A DNA stretch of 64,000 nucleotides from Streptomyces hawaiiensis (GCF_004803895.1 NZ_CP021978.1:2170001-2234000); one strand, 5' to 3'; shown: positions 17,341 to 27,798, counted from the stretch's first letter. Notes: a model not told the origin generated them from the letters alone. Numbers and translations are program-made.

Positions 17341-18264
17341 ATGCGAAGCGAGCCCGTGGTCCAGGTCCAGGCCCTGGTGAAGCGGTACGGCACGAAGACC
17401 GCGGTGGACGGGCTCGACCTGGTGGCCCGGGTGGGTGTGACCGCCGTGCTCGGCCCCAACGGGGCGGGCAAGACGACCACGGTCGAGACCTGCGAGGGGT
17501 ACCGGAAGCCGGACTCCGGCACGGTGCGCGTCCTGGGCCTCGACCCGGTGAGACACTCCGGTGACCTGCGGCCCCGCATCGGCGTGATGCTCCAGTCCGG
17601 CGGCGTCTACTCGGGCTCCCGGGCCGACGAGATGCTCCGCCACGTGGCCAGGCTGCACGCGCACCCCCTCGACGTGGACACGCTGATCGAGCGGCTGGGG
17701 CTCGGCTCGTGCGGCCGTACGACGTACCGGCGGCTCTCCGGCGGGCAGCAGCAGCGGCTCGCGCTGGCCATGGCCGTGGTCGGGCGACCGGAGCTGGTCT
17801 TCCTCGACGAGCCGACCGCCGGGCTCGACCCGCAGGCCCGCCGCGCCACCTGGGACCTCGTCCGGGACCTGCGCGCGGACGGTGTCTCGGTGATCCTCAC
17901 CACCCACTACATGGACGAGGCCGAGCAGCTCGCCGACGACGTCGCGATCATCGACGCGGGCCGGGTCATCGCCCAGGGATCCCCGGAGGAGCTGTGCCGG
18001 GGCGGCGCGGAGAACACGCTCCGCTTCTCGGGCCGGCCGGGCCTGGACGTCGGCTCGCTGCTCAAAGCCCTGCCCGCCGACTCCTCGGCCGCCGAGCTGA
18101 CGCCCGGCTCCTACCGGGTCACCGGCAAGGTCGACCCGCAGCTCCTGGCGACGGTCACCTCCTGGTGCGCCCAGCACGGCGTGATGCCAGAGAAGATCTC
18201 GGTGGAGCGGCACACCCTCGAAGACGTGTTTTTGGAGCTGACTGGCAAGGAGTTGCGCTCGTGA
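17341..18264 (+). CDS. ABC exporter ATP-binding protein (DrrA type)
   Basis: The 307-residue protein has Walker A GPNGAGKTT, the signature LSGGQQQRLALAMAVVG, Walker B LVFLDEPTAGLD and the H-loop TTHYMDEAEQL. A DrrA-like C-terminal extension follows. It energises export by the ABC-2 permease encoded by the next gene, which overlaps it by 4 nt. The position just upstream of ctaA recurs in streptomycetes from memory, so a link with heme or cytochrome-oxidase assembly is possible but unproven. Confidence 0.93.
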   Translation: MRSEPVVQVQALVKRYGTKTAVDGLDLVARVGVTAVLGPNGAGKTTTVETCEGYRKPDSGTVRVLGLDPVRHSGDLRPRIGVMLQSGGVYSGSRADEMLRHVARLHAHPLDVDTLIERLGLGSCGRTTYRRLSGGQQQRLALAMAVVGRPELVFLDEPTAGLDPQARRATWDLVRDLRADGVSVILTTHYMDEAEQLADDVAIIDAGRVIAQGSPEELCRGGAENTLRFSGRPGLDVGSLLKALPADSSAAELTPGSYRVTGKVDPQLLATVTSWCAQHGVMPEKISVERHTLEDVFLELTGKELRS

Positions 18265-19037
18265 CCGCCACCGGCACGGGGATGTACACGCCGAAGCCCG
18301 GCGCGGCGCCCCTCCCCCGCATGATCGCGGCCCAGGCCGCTCTTGAGACGAAGATGCTGCTGCGCAACGGTGAGCAGCTGCTGCTGACCGTCGTCATCCC
18401 GACCCTGCTCCTGGTGCTGTTCAGCACCGTGGACATCGTCGACACGGGCGCCGGCGAGGCGGTCGACTTCCTCGCCCCCGGCATCCTCGCGCTCGCGGTG
18501 ATGTCGACCGCGTTCACCGGTCAGGCCATCGCGACCGGCTTCGAGCGCCGCTACGGCGTGCTGAAGCGGCTGGCCTCCTCGCCTCTGCCGCGCTGGGGGC
18601 TGATGACGGCGAAGACGCTGTCCGTCCTGGTCACCGAGGTGCTCCAGGTGGTCCTGCTGACGGTGATCGCCTTCGCGCTCGGCTGGTCACCGCAGGGCAA
18701 CCCGGTCGCCGTCCTGCTGCTCCTGATCCTCGGCACGGCGGCCTTCTCGGGCCTGGGTCTGCTGATGGCGGGGACGCTGAAGGCCGAGGCGACGCTGGCC
18801 GCGGCCAACCTGGTGTTCCTGCTGCTGCTCGTCGGCGGCGGGGTCATCGTGCCGCTCGACAAGTTCCCCGCCGGCGCCCAGGACGTGCTCGGTGTGCTGC
18901 CGATCTCGGCGCTGTCCGACGGGCTGCGAGACGTCCTCCAGCACGGCGCCGGGATGCCCTGGGCCGATCTGGGGATCCTTGCCGTCTGGGCGGTCGTGGG
19001 GCTGGCGGCGGCCGGGAAGTTCTTCCGCTGGGAGTAG
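18261..19037 (+). CDS. ABC-2 type exporter permease
   Basis: The 258-residue membrane protein has about six hydrophobic segments and the ABC-2 pattern (ATGFERRYGVLKRLASSPLPR before the third segment, LPISALSDGLRDVL near the end). The GTG at 18261 overlaps the ATPase stop (GTGA). With its partner it forms a DrrAB-like exporter. The substrate is unknown. Confidence 0.92.
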   Translation: MTATGTGMYTPKPGAAPLPRMIAAQAALETKMLLRNGEQLLLTVVIPTLLLVLFSTVDIVDTGAGEAVDFLAPGILALAVMSTAFTGQAIATGFERRYGVLKRLASSPLPRWGLMTAKTLSVLVTEVLQVVLLTVIAFALGWSPQGNPVAVLLLLILGTAAFSGLGLLMAGTLKAEATLAAANLVFLLLLVGGGVIVPLDKFPAGAQDVLGVLPISALSDGLRDVLQHGAGMPWADLGILAVWAVVGLAAAGKFFRWE

Positions 19038-19087
19038 GGAAGGGGCCCTGTGACCGACCCTCGTGAAAGCGTGCACAAGCGGCGGCC

Positions 19088-19093
19088 TACGAT
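19088..19093 (+). promoter_or_regulatory. -10 hexamer TACGAT before ctaA
   Basis: TACGAT lies exactly 7 nt before the GTG at 19101, consistent with a leaderless ctaA transcript in addition to read-through from the ABC genes. Confidence 0.4.
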
Positions 19094-19100
19094 GGACGGC

Positions 19101-20102
19101 GTGCCAAACGTGACTCGCGCCGACGCCAAGGCCGCCCTGCGCAACCCGCTCGCCTTCATCGCCGAGCGCTGGACCCCCGAACCCCGGACGGTCCAGCGCG
19201 CCGCCCTCTCCGCGCTGGTGATGGCGGTGATCATCGTCGTCACCGGCGGCGCCGTACGGCTGACCGGCTCGGGCCTGGGCTGCCCGACCTGGCCCAAGTG
19301 CACCGACGACTCGCTCACCGCCACCAGCGCGATGGGCGTCCACGGCGCCATCGAGTTCGGCAACCGCATGCTGGCGTACGTGCTGTGCGCCGCGGTCGGC
19401 TGGGCCATCATCGCCGCGCGCGCGCAGAAGCCCTACCGGCGCGGCCTGACCCGGCTGGGCTGGGCGCAGTTCTGGATCGTCATGAGCAACGCGGTGCTCG
19501 GCGGCATCGTGGTGCTGGTCGGTCTCAACCCGTACACGGTCGCGGCGCACTTCGTGGCGACGTCCGCGCTCATCGCGGTGGCCACGGTGATGTGGCAGCG
19601 CACCCGTGAGGGCGACGCGGCACCCCGCCCGCTGGTCGGCAAGGCCGTGCAGCAGCTGGTGTGGTTCCTGGCCGCAGCGGCCGTCCTGCTCATCCTGGTC
19701 GGCACGGTCGTCACCGGCTCGGGCCCGCACGCGGGCGACTCCAGCGAGGTCGAGCGGATGCCGTTCGACTGGGAGACGGTGAGCAAGCTGCACGCCGTGC
19801 TGGCGTGGATCGTGGTGACGCTGACGTTCGCCCTGTGGTTCGTCCTCAAGGCGGTCGGCGCGCCCAAGGATCCGCTGAACCGCACCCGCGAGCTGTTCCT
19901 GATCCTGCTCGCGCAGGGCGTCATCGGCTACGTGCAGTACTTCACGGACCTGCCCGAGCTTTTGGTCGGCCTGCACATGCTGGGCTCGGCCGTGATGTGG
20001 ATCTGGGTGCTGCGGGTGGTGCTGTCGCTGCGCGAGCGGCCGGAGGCCGTGACCGACCTGCCCGGCCCCGCGACCCACGAAGCCACCCTGACCAAGGCCT
20101 AG
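19101..20102 (+). CDS. ctaA: Heme A synthase (CtaA/COX15)
   Basis: The 333-residue protein has seven to eight membrane helices. It carries the conserved loop Cys pair (GCPTWPKC) and heme-ligand histidines in VHGAIEFGNRML, VAAHFVATSA, SKLHAVLAW and VGLHMLGSA. It oxidises the C8 methyl of heme O to a formyl group, making heme A for aa3 oxidase. Three starts are possible: GTG 19101 (fits known N-termini and a leaderless promoter), ATG 19092, and GTG 19050 (good GGAAGGGG site). ctaB lies 1.6 kb downstream on the other strand. Confidence 0.93.
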   Translation: MPNVTRADAKAALRNPLAFIAERWTPEPRTVQRAALSALVMAVIIVVTGGAVRLTGSGLGCPTWPKCTDDSLTATSAMGVHGAIEFGNRMLAYVLCAAVGWAIIAARAQKPYRRGLTRLGWAQFWIVMSNAVLGGIVVLVGLNPYTVAAHFVATSALIAVATVMWQRTREGDAAPRPLVGKAVQQLVWFLAAAAVLLILVGTVVTGSGPHAGDSSEVERMPFDWETVSKLHAVLAWIVVTLTFALWFVLKAVGAPKDPLNRTRELFLILLAQGVIGYVQYFTDLPELLVGLHMLGSAVMWIWVLRVVLSLRERPEAVTDLPGPATHEATLTKA

Positions 20103-20107
20103 GGCCG

Positions 20108-20130
20108 GCCCGACCGAGATCTGGTCGGGC
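20108..20130. terminator. Hairpin between ctaA and the amidohydrolase gene
   Basis: Eight-bp arms (GCCCGACC/GGTCGGGC) with a 7-nt loop lie between convergent stops 34 bp apart. Confidence 0.6.
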
Positions 20131-20136
20131 GACGTC

Positions 20137-21243
20137 TCAGCCGAGCCCGTACACCCTGCGCGCGTTCGCCGACGCCAGCATGCCCGCGACCCGCTGCGCG
20201 TCGGCCAGGGACCACGCCCCTTCCGCGACCCAGGTGCCGAGCACCCGCCCCAGGGCCTCGCGGAACAGGCGGGCGCCCACCACGTGCAGTTCGGGCAGGC
20301 CCTGCGCGCCGGTGGAGAAGAGGACCTTGCCGAACGGGGCCAGCTCCAGGATCTCCGCGAGGACGGTCGCGGCCCGGGCGCCCGTGCGGACCAGGGCGGC
20401 GCCGCAGTCGACGTGGACATGAGGGAAGACACCGGCGAGATGGGCGGCGTGCCGGTGGTACGGGTAGCCGTGCAGCAGGACGAGGTCCGTGCCGAGCCCG
20501 GCGGTGGCCCGCACGAAGTCCGTCAGCAGCACCGGGTCCGTACGGTCGATCCGCAGCCCCGGCGCGCCCAGCCCCGCGTGCAGCTGGAGCGGCAGGCCCG
20601 AGGCGACCGCGCTCCACAGCAGATGCCGTAGCAGCACCGGGTCGCTCAGCTCCCCGCCGACCCCGCGCCCGGCGAGCCAGCGGCCGACGGCCCCCCGCAC
20701 CTCCCCCGGCCCCGGCGGCTCCGGCGCGAGCGCGAGGCCGTGCCGTACACCCGCGACCGAGGTGAAGGCGACGGCGTGCGCGGCGGCCGCGTGCACCGAC
20801 TCGGCGAGGTTGGCGAGGAAGGACTCGACGGTTCCGGAGGTGTCGGCGACCTGCTCGGCCAGGAGTTCCAGGCGCACGATCTCGCGGGCCTCGGCGGCCC
20901 CGGCGGAGGCCAGCTCGCCGGGTTCCGTCAGATCGCCGGGGAGGCCGGTGTCGACCAGGTACGTGGTGATGCCGCTGCCGCGCAGGAGCCGGCGGCCGGA
21001 CTCGAGGACACCCAGTTCCCGGCGTCGGGCCAGGTAGCGGGCGGGCGCGCAGTGCGGTTCGAGGCCGAGCAGGGGTGGGCACCAGCGCCTGACGGCGAAG
21101 CCTGTCTGGGTGTCGAAGAGCGTGGTGCCGGGAGCGGGTGGGCCCTCGGTGCGGCTGAGGTGGGCCTCGAAGGTGCCGAGGCCCAGCTCTGTGCGGAGTA
21201 CTCCGTGGCAGTACTGGTCCACTAGGGACGGCGTTTCGATCAT
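20137..21243 (-). CDS. Amidohydrolase-like TIM-barrel protein with altered metal site
   Basis: This 368-residue amidohydrolase_2-like barrel resembles the FluG/glutamine-synthetase N-domain group. The usual DxHxH start motif reads DQYCH here, with Tyr in place of the first His. The late catalytic-Asp region reads FSTGAQG, without Asp. Other histidines remain (LPLQLHAG, LLHGYPYHRH, FPHVHVD). It may therefore be a mononuclear hydrolase variant or a non-catalytic member. The ATG at 21243 has GGGGAG 8 nt upstream. The neighbours are heme A/heme O genes, with no obvious functional tie. Confidence 0.75.
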   Translation of the reverse strand: MIETPSLVDQYCHGVLRTELGLGTFEAHLSRTEGPPAPGTTLFDTQTGFAVRRWCPPLLGLEPHCAPARYLARRRELGVLESGRRLLRGSGITTYLVDTGLPGDLTEPGELASAGAAEAREIVRLELLAEQVADTSGTVESFLANLAESVHAAAAHAVAFTSVAGVRHGLALAPEPPGPGEVRGAVGRWLAGRGVGGELSDPVLLRHLLWSAVASGLPLQLHAGLGAPGLRIDRTDPVLLTDFVRATAGLGTDLVLLHGYPYHRHAAHLAGVFPHVHVDCGAALVRTGARAATVLAEILELAPFGKVLFSTGAQGLPELHVVGARLFREALGRVLGTWVAEGAWSLADAQRVAGMLASANARRVYGLG

Positions 21244-21338
21244 CCGGGCTCCCCGGGGTGGACCCTGTTGTTCTTAAGGGTCCTAACGGGTGAACCGGGT
21301 TCGAGGTCGCGGCCCCCGGCACCGGAGGGGGTGCGGGG

Positions 21339-21671
21339 TCAGTCGTTCTTGGGGCCGCCCACCTGGATCCCCGCCATACGCGACCACTCGTAGCGGCCCG
21401 TCTTGACCTTCGCCGCGAATTCGCCGTCGAAGGACTCGTGGCGGGTGATGCCCGACTTCTCCACGGCCTTCTCGGCGATCTCGAAGGACGGGGCGACCAG
21501 GTCGCCCCAGTTGCCGTCCTCGCCGACCAGGACGATGCGGGCCCCGCGCTCGCCGAGGTGGGCGACCTGTCCCTCGGCGCCGCCGTGGGCCTGCGAGAAG
21601 GAGGAGATCTGCTTGGCCAGCCGGGCCGCCTTGCGCTCGGCCTTCGGGTCAACCTGCTGCGTGTCTGCCAT
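21339..21671 (-). CDS. Conserved hypothetical protein next to ctaB
   Basis: This 110-residue soluble protein has a charged N-terminal helix (AERKAARLAKQISSFSQAHG) and then a compact alpha/beta region containing ARIVLVGEDGNWGDLV and the C-terminal SRMAGIQVGGPKND. No cysteines or membrane segments are present. I recall the gene being conserved beside ctaB in streptomycetes, but no function is known to me. The ATG at 21671 has a -10 (TAGCAT) exactly 7 nt upstream and no ribosome-binding site, so it is probably leaderless. Confidence 0.78.
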   Translation of the reverse strand: MADTQQVDPKAERKAARLAKQISSFSQAHGGAEGQVAHLGERGARIVLVGEDGNWGDLVAPSFEIAEKAVEKSGITRHESFDGEFAAKVKTGRYEWSRMAGIQVGGPKND

Positions 21672-21678
21672 GGCCAGG

Positions 21679-21684
21679 ATGCTA
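21679..21684 (-). promoter_or_regulatory. -10 hexamer TAGCAT, leaderless start
   Basis: TAGCAT on the minus strand is separated by 7 nt from the ATG at 21671. Confidence 0.45.
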
Positions 21685-21729
21685 CTCACGAGTAGATCGA
21701 CTCGCGAGGGCAGGGCGGTGTGACGTACG

Positions 21730-22677
21730 TCAGCGCAGGAACGGATCGACCGCGACCGCCACGAACAGCAGCGAGACGTAGGTGATCGACCAGTGGAACA
21801 GGCGCATCTCCTTCAGCTTCGCGCCCGTCGCCTCCGCCTTCGCGCGGTTCTGCAGGCCATGCGCCTCCCAGAGCCAGAAGCCTCCCGTCAGCAACGCGAC
21901 CGACGTGTAGAACCAGCCGGTGTAGCCCAGCGGCTGCAGCAGGAGCGAGACGGCGACCATGACCCAGCTGTAGATCACGATCTGCTTGGCGACCACCTTG
22001 TTGGACGCGACCACCGGCAGCATCGGCACGCCCACGCGCGCGTAGTCCTCCTTCACCTTCATGGACAGCGGCCAGTAGTGCGGCGGCGTCCAGAAGAACA
22101 TGACGAGGAACAGGATGATCGGCGCCCACGACATGGAGTTCGTGACCGAGGACCAGCCGATCAGCACCGGCAGACAGCCGGCGATGCCGCCCCACACGAT
22201 GTTCTGCGAGGTACGGCGCTTGAGGATCATCGTGTAGACGACCACGTAGAACAGGAGCGCGCCGAGGGAGAGCCAGGCGCTCAGCCAGTTCACGGCGAGG
22301 CCGAAGAGCAGGGTGGACGTGATCGCCAGGGTGATGCCGAAGGCGAGACACTCGCGCGGGCTGACCATGCCGGTGACCAGCGGACGCTGCGAGGTGCGGT
22401 CCATGAGCGCGTCGATGTCCCGGTCGATGTACATGTTGAGCGCGTTGGCGCCGCCCGCGGACAGGTAGCCGCCGAGGCACGTCAGCAGCACCAGCGTCAG
22501 GTCGGGCACGCCCTGCTGCGCCAGGAACATCACCGGCACCGTCGTGATCAGCAGCAGCTCGATGATCCGCGGCTTGGTGAGAGCCACGAACGCCATGACA
22601 CGGGCCCGGAGCGGCCGGTGGGCCGGGCTCTGGTCCGCCCCGATCATCCCCGCTGGACGGGATTCAACGGCCGTCAC
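21730..22677 (-). CDS. ctaB: Protoheme IX farnesyltransferase (heme O synthase, CtaB)
   Basis: This 315-residue UbiA-family prenyltransferase has about nine membrane helices. The first Asp-rich motif is [15 protein letters not shown]; the second active-site loop includes [15 protein letters not shown]. It adds a farnesyl chain to protoheme to give heme O, the substrate of CtaA. The GTG at 22677 has AGGGG 6 nt upstream and gives the conserved N-terminus; the frame stays open far upstream but without a ribosome-binding site. It is divergent from tkt. Confidence 0.96.
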   Translation of the reverse strand: MTAVESRPAGMIGADQSPAHRPLRARVMAFVALTKPRIIELLLITTVPVMFLAQQGVPDLTLVLLTCLGGYLSAGGANALNMYIDRDIDALMDRTSQRPLVTGMVSPRECLAFGITLAITSTLLFGLAVNWLSAWLSLGALLFYVVVYTMILKRRTSQNIVWGGIAGCLPVLIGWSSVTNSMSWAPIILFLVMFFWTPPHYWPLSMKVKEDYARVGVPMLPVVASNKVVAKQIVIYSWVMVAVSLLLQPLGYTGWFYTSVALLTGGFWLWEAHGLQNRAKAEATGAKLKEMRLFHWSITYVSLLFVAVAVDPFLR

Positions 22678-23029
22678 GCACACCCCTACAGAGACATCCC
22701 AGCAAGCCCCACCCTGTGAAGTCCCGGTAAAGGCTCGCGCGTACCACGCCACTTTAGACGTTGCCCAGACTCGGACATTCGCGGGGGTCGGGTCGTGTTG
22801 GCAGGCACCTTCCGAAGGGCGCCCCGAAGCTCGATTGAGCACCCGGATGAGCGGCTCCGTATTCACCTGTCGAATGCGGTACGGCCCAGTCAGGAGGCGG
22901 ATCGGGATCAGCCCCGGCACTCTGGAGTGACTCGAAAAAACGCACGTCCCACGGGGGTAGGCTCGACTGCGGCCGGTGGGCGCCCCGATACACCGGCTTC
23001 CGACATGTGGAGAGGAGCCCTGACCCAGG
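22678..23029. other. 352-bp intergenic region between divergent ctaB and tkt
   Basis: No gene is visible here. The region must hold promoters for both genes. The best candidates are TAGGCT at 22958-22963 facing tkt and TAAAGT near 22750 facing ctaB, both without a good -35. An A-run (gaaaaaa) at 22934-22940 is unusual for this GC content. No convincing riboswitch or long dyad is seen. Confidence 0.6.
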
Positions 23030-25117
23030 GTGAGCACCAAGCCGACCACCACAGACCTCGAGTGGACCGAGTTGGACCAGCGGGCCGTCGACACCGCGCG
23101 TGTCCTGGCCGCCGATGCCGTACAGAAGGTCGGTAACGGCCATCCGGGTACGGCGATGAGCCTGGCGCCTGCCGCCTACACCCTCTTCCAGAAGGTGATG
23201 CGGCACGACCCGGCGGACGCCGACTGGGTCGGGCGGGACCGCTTCGTGCTGTCCGCCGGCCACTCGTCCCTGACCCTCTACACCCAGCTGTACCTGGCCG
23301 GTTTCGGCCTGGAGCTGGACGATCTGAAGTCCTTCCGCACCTGGGGTTCGAAGACTCCCGGCCACCCCGAGTACGGGCACACCACCGGTGTGGAGACGAC
23401 CACCGGCCCGCTCGGCCAGGGTGTCGCCAACGCGGTGGGCATGGCGATGGCCGCGCGCTACGAGCGCGGTCTGTTCGACCCGGAGGCCGCCGAGGGCGAG
23501 TCCCCGTTCGACCACTTCGTCTACTGCATCGCCGGTGACGGCTGCCTGCAGGAGGGCATCTCCGCCGAGGCCTCGTCGCTGGCGGGTCACCAGAAGCTGG
23601 GCAACCTGGTCCTGCTGTGGGACGACAATCACATCTCGATCGAGGGCGACACCGAGACGGCCGTCTCCGAGGACACCGCCAAGCGGTACGAGGCGTACGG
23701 CTGGCATGTGCAGCGGGTGCAGCCGCAGGCCAACGGCGACCTGGATCCGGCCGCGATCTTCGAGGCGATCCAGAAGGCCAAGGCCGTCACGGACCGGCCG
23801 TCGTTCATCGCGATGCGCTCGATCATCGCCTGGCCGGCCCCGAAGGCGCAGAACACCGAGGCCGCGCACGGCTCGGCGCTGGGCGAGGACGAGGTCGCGG
23901 CGACCAAGCGGGTCATGGGCTTTGATCCGGAGCAGTCCTTCGAGGTCTCCGACGAGGTCATCACGCACACCCGCAGGGCGCTGGAGCGGGGCCAGGCGGC
24001 CCGCGCGGTGTGGGAGAAGGCGTACCAGCAGTGGCGGGACAACAACCCCGAGCGCGCCGCGGAGTACGACCGCGTCGCCAAGGGTGAGCTGCCCACCGGC
24101 TGGGAGGAGAAGATCCCGGTCTTCGAGGTCGGCAAGGGTGTGGCCACGCGTGCCGCCTCCGGCAAGGTCCTCCAGGCGCTCGGCGGGGTCATCCCCGAGC
24201 TGTGGGGCGGCTCGGCCGACCTGGCCGGCTCCAACAACACCACGATCGACAAGACCAGCTCCTTCCTCCCGGCGGACAACCCGCTGCCGGAGGCGGACCC
24301 GTACGGCCGCACGATCCACTTCGGTATCCGCGAGCACGCGATGGCCGCCGAGATGAACGGCATCGCGCTGCACGGCAACACCCGGATCTACGGCGGCACC
24401 TTCCTGGTCTTCTCCGACTACATGCGCAACGCGGTGCGGCTGTCGGCGCTGATGCACCTGCCGGTGACGTACGTGTGGACGCACGACTCCATCGGCCTGG
24501 GTGAGGACGGCCCGACGCACCAGCCGGTCGAGCACCTGGCGTCGCTGCGGGCGATCCCGGGCCTGAACGTCGTGCGCCCGGCGGACGCCAACGAGACCGC
24601 GATCGCCTGGCGGGAGATCCTGGGGCGCTGGACGAAGGAGTTCGGCAAGGGCCAGCCGCACGGTCTGGCGCTGACCCGTCAGGGTGTGCCGACCTACGAG
24701 CCCAACGACGATGCCGCGAAGGGCGGTTACGTCCTGTTCGAGGCCGACGGCGGCGAGCCCGAGGTCATCCTGATCGCCACCGGCTCGGAGGTGCACGTCG
24801 CTGTCGAGGCGCGCGAGCAGCTCCAGGGCGCCGGCGTGCCCACCCGCGTGGTGTCCATGCCGTCGGTGGAGTGGTTCGAGCAGCAGGACCAGGGGTACCG
24901 GGACAGCGTCCTGCCGCCGTCCGTGCGGGCTCGTGTCGCGGTGGAGGCCGGTATCGGTCTCACGTGGCACAAGTACGTGGGGGACGCCGGCCGCATCGTT
25001 TCCCTGGAGCACTTCGGTGCTTCGGCCGACGGCAAGGTCCTCTTCCGCGAGTTCGGCTTCACTCCCGAGAACGTGGCCGCCGCCGCGCGGGAATCGATCG
25101 CCGCAGCTCAGCGCTGA
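23030..25117 (+). CDS. tkt: Transketolase
   Basis: The 695-residue enzyme has the thiamine-diphosphate motif GDGCLQEG followed about 25 residues later by the paired Asn of WDDN. The N-terminal [13 protein letters not shown] and the C-terminal-half [18 protein letters not shown] are also present. It transfers two-carbon units between pentose-phosphate and glycolytic sugars. The start is a GTG at 23030, with GGAG about 14 nt upstream. It leads the operon tkt-tal-zwf-opcA-pgl, so the oxidative and non-oxidative branches are co-transcribed. Confidence 0.97.
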   Translation: MSTKPTTTDLEWTELDQRAVDTARVLAADAVQKVGNGHPGTAMSLAPAAYTLFQKVMRHDPADADWVGRDRFVLSAGHSSLTLYTQLYLAGFGLELDDLKSFRTWGSKTPGHPEYGHTTGVETTTGPLGQGVANAVGMAMAARYERGLFDPEAAEGESPFDHFVYCIAGDGCLQEGISAEASSLAGHQKLGNLVLLWDDNHISIEGDTETAVSEDTAKRYEAYGWHVQRVQPQANGDLDPAAIFEAIQKAKAVTDRPSFIAMRSIIAWPAPKAQNTEAAHGSALGEDEVAATKRVMGFDPEQSFEVSDEVITHTRRALERGQAARAVWEKAYQQWRDNNPERAAEYDRVAKGELPTGWEEKIPVFEVGKGVATRAASGKVLQALGGVIPELWGGSADLAGSNNTTIDKTSSFLPADNPLPEADPYGRTIHFGIREHAMAAEMNGIALHGNTRIYGGTFLVFSDYMRNAVRLSALMHLPVTYVWTHDSIGLGEDGPTHQPVEHLASLRAIPGLNVVRPADANETAIAWREILGRWTKEFGKGQPHGLALTRQGVPTYEPNDDAAKGGYVLFEADGGEPEVILIATGSEVHVAVEAREQLQGAGVPTRVVSMPSVEWFEQQDQGYRDSVLPPSVRARVAVEAGIGLTWHKYVGDAGRIVSLEHFGASADGKVLFREFGFTPENVAAAARESIAAAQR

Positions 25118-25151
25118 CGCTCATATACGACACGTAGGAGATGGAATTTCC

Positions 25152-26270
25152 ATGACAGACGCACTCAAGCGCCTCTCCGAGGAAGGCGTGGCGATCTGGC
25201 TGGACGACCTGTCGCGCAAGCGGATCACGTCCGGCAACCTCGCCGAGCTGATCGACCAGCAGCACGTCGTGGGCGTCACCACCAACCCGTCGATCTTCCA
25301 GAAGGCGATCTCGCAGGGCGACGGCTACGACACGCAGCTGACCGACCTCGCCGCCCGCAAGGTCACCGTCGAAGAGGCCATCCGCATGATCACGACGGCG
25401 GACGTCCGTGACGCCGCCGACATCCTGCGCCCGGTCTTCGACGCCACCGGTGGCCAGGACGGCCGGGTCTCGATCGAGGTCGACCCGCGCCTGGCGCACA
25501 ACACGCGGGCGACCGTCGCCGAGGCCAAGCAGCTCGCCTGGCTGGTGGACCGGCCCAACACGCTCATCAAGATCCCGGCGACCGAGGCGGGCATCCCGGC
25601 CATCGCCGAGACCATCGGCCTGGGCATCAGCGTCAACGTCACGCTGATCTTCTCGCTGGAGCGCTACCGACTGGTCATGGACGCGTTCCTGACCGGCCTG
25701 GAGAAGGCCAAGGAGCGCGGCCTGGACCTGTCGCAGATCCACTCCGTGGCGTCGTTCTTCGTCTCCCGCGTGGACACCGAGATCGACAAGCGGATCGACG
25801 CGCTCGGCACCGACGAGGCCAAGGCCGCCCGCGGCAAGGCCGGCGTCGCCAACGCGCGCCTGGCCTACCAGGCGTACGAGGAGGTCTTCTCCTCCGAGCG
25901 CTGGACCGCGCTGGAGAAGGCGGGCGCCAACAAGCAGCGTCCGCTGTGGGCGTCGACCGGTGTGAAGGACAAGGCGTACAAGGCCACCCTGTACGTCGAC
26001 GAGCTGGTCGCTCCCAACACGGTGAACACCATGCCGGAGGCGACGCTGTTCGCCACGGAGGAGCAGGGCGAGATCCGCGGCAACGCCGTCGCCGGCACGT
26101 ACGAGCAGGCCCGCGCCGACCTCGACGCGGTCGAGAAGCTCGGGATCAAGTACGACGACGTGGTCCGGCTGCTGGAGGAGGAGGGCGTCGAGAAGTTCGA
26201 GGCGTCCTGGACCGACCTGCTGAAGTCGACCGAGGCCGAGCTCAAGCGCCTCGCCCCGTCGGAGGGCTGA
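25152..26270 (+). CDS. tal: Transaldolase
   Basis: The 372-residue protein is of the actinobacterial long transaldolase class. The Schiff-base Lys lies in NTLIKIPAT and the family N-terminal motif is [15 protein letters not shown]. It transfers dihydroxyacetone units between sedoheptulose-7-P and glyceraldehyde-3-P. The ATG at 25152 follows an AGGAG motif about 11 nt upstream. Its stop lies just before the zwf GTG, with the zwf ribosome-binding site inside the tal 3' end. Confidence 0.97.
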   Translation: MTDALKRLSEEGVAIWLDDLSRKRITSGNLAELIDQQHVVGVTTNPSIFQKAISQGDGYDTQLTDLAARKVTVEEAIRMITTADVRDAADILRPVFDATGGQDGRVSIEVDPRLAHNTRATVAEAKQLAWLVDRPNTLIKIPATEAGIPAIAETIGLGISVNVTLIFSLERYRLVMDAFLTGLEKAKERGLDLSQIHSVASFFVSRVDTEIDKRIDALGTDEAKAARGKAGVANARLAYQAYEEVFSSERWTALEKAGANKQRPLWASTGVKDKAYKATLYVDELVAPNTVNTMPEATLFATEEQGEIRGNAVAGTYEQARADLDAVEKLGIKYDDVVRLLEEEGVEKFEASWTDLLKSTEAELKRLAPSEG

Positions 26271-26274
26271 ACAG

Positions 26275-27798
26275 GTGTCGAGCAGCAACCCGCTGCGTGA
26301 CCCCGCGGACCGACGGCTCCCGCGTATCGCGGGGCCGTCGGGCCTGGTCATCTTCGGCGTCACGGGCGACCTGTCACGGAAGAAGCTCATGCCCGCCGTG
26401 TACGACCTCGCCAACCGGGGTCTGCTGCCGCCGGGCTTCTCGCTGGTGGGCTTCGCCCGCCGCGAGTGGGCGCACGAGGACTTCGCGCAGGAGGTCCACG
26501 ACGCGGTCAAGGAGCACGCCCGCACGCCCTTCCGCGAGGAGGTCTGGCAGCAGCTCATCCAGGGCATGCGCTTCGTGCAGGGCACCTTCGACGACGACGA
26601 CGCGTTCGAGCGTCTGCGCTCCACGATCGAGGAGCTGGACAAGGCACAGGGCACGGGCGGCAACTTCGCCTTCTACCTGTCCGTGCCGCCGTCGGCCTTC
26701 CCGGTGGTCATCCAGCAGCTGAAGAAGCACCAGCTGGCCGACCAGACGGGCGGCTCCTGGCGGCGCGCGGTCATCGAGAAGCCGTTCGGCCACAACCTCG
26801 CCTCGGCCGAGGAGCTCAACAAGGTCGTCCACGAGGTCTTCGCCCCGGACCAGGTCTTCCGCATCGACCACTACCTGGGCAAGGAGACCGTCCAGAACAT
26901 CCTGGCGCTGCGCTTCGCCAACACGATGTTCGAACCGATCTGGAACCGGTCCTTCGTGGACCATGTGCAGATCACCATGGCCGAGGACATCGGCATCGGC
27001 GGCCGGGCCGGCTACTACGACGGCATCGGCGCCGCCCGTGACGTCATCCAGAACCACCTGCTCCAGCTGATGGCCCTGACGGCCATGGAGGAACCCGCCT
27101 CCTTCGACGCGGACGCGCTGGCCGCCGAGAAGACCAAGGTCCTCGGCGCCGTGAAGCTGCCCAAGGACATGGGCCGGGACACCGTGCGCGGCCAGTACTC
27201 GGCCGGCTGGCAGGGCGGCGCGAAGGTGATCGGCTATCTCGACGAGGACGGCATCAACGCCTCGTCGAAGACCGACACCTACGCCGCGATCAAGCTGGAG
27301 ATCGACAACCGCCGCTGGGCGGGCGTCCCCTTCTACCTGCGCACCGGCAAGCGCCTGGGCCGCCGCGTGACGGAGATCGCGGTCGTCTTCCAGCGGGCCC
27401 CGCACTCCCCCTTCGACTCCACGGCCACCGAGGAGCTGGGCTCCAACGCGATCGTCATCCGCGTCCAGCCGGACGAGGGTGTCACGGTCCGCTTTGGCTC
27501 GAAGGTGCCGGGCACCTCGATGGAGATCCGGGACGTGTCGATGGACTTCGCCTACGGCGAGTCCTTCACGGAGTCGAGCCCGGAGGCGTACGAGCGTCTG
27601 ATCCTGGACGTTCTGCTCGGTGACTCGAACCTCTTCCCGCGCACCGAGGAGGTCGAGCTGTCCTGGGAGATCCTCGACCCGATCGAGGAGTACTGGGACA
27701 GGAACGGCAAACCCGCCCAGTACCAGGCCGGTACCTGGGGGCCCGTCGAGGCGGACGAAATGCTCGAGCGACACGGACGGAGCTGGCGCCGGCCATGA
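26275..27798 (+). CDS. zwf: Glucose-6-phosphate 1-dehydrogenase
   Basis: The 507-residue enzyme has the dinucleotide-binding motif GVTGDLSRKKL (28-38) and the active-site signature RIDHYLGKETVQN. It oxidises glucose-6-phosphate to 6-phosphogluconolactone, making NADPH. The GTG at 26275 uses the GGAGGG at the end of tal as its ribosome-binding site. Its stop overlaps opcA by 4 nt (ATGA), which fits the need for OpcA to assemble or activate this enzyme in actinobacteria. Confidence 0.97.
   Translation: MSSSNPLRDPADRRLPRIAGPSGLVIFGVTGDLSRKKLMPAVYDLANRGLLPPGFSLVGFARREWAHEDFAQEVHDAVKEHARTPFREEVWQQLIQGMRFVQGTFDDDDAFERLRSTIEELDKAQGTGGNFAFYLSVPPSAFPVVIQQLKKHQLADQTGGSWRRAVIEKPFGHNLASAEELNKVVHEVFAPDQVFRIDHYLGKETVQNILALRFANTMFEPIWNRSFVDHVQITMAEDIGIGGRAGYYDGIGAARDVIQNHLLQLMALTAMEEPASFDADALAAEKTKVLGAVKLPKDMGRDTVRGQYSAGWQGGAKVIGYLDEDGINASSKTDTYAAIKLEIDNRRWAGVPFYLRTGKRLGRRVTEIAVVFQRAPHSPFDSTATEELGSNAIVIRVQPDEGVTVRFGSKVPGTSMEIRDVSMDFAYGESFTESSPEAYERLILDVLLGDSNLFPRTEEVELSWEILDPIEEYWDRNGKPAQYQAGTWGPVEADEMLERHGRSWRRP

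Noticed and set aside
21285..21320. tRNA-like GGTTCGAG motif
   Set aside because: No acceptor stem, anticodon stem or CCA-like end can be folded around it.
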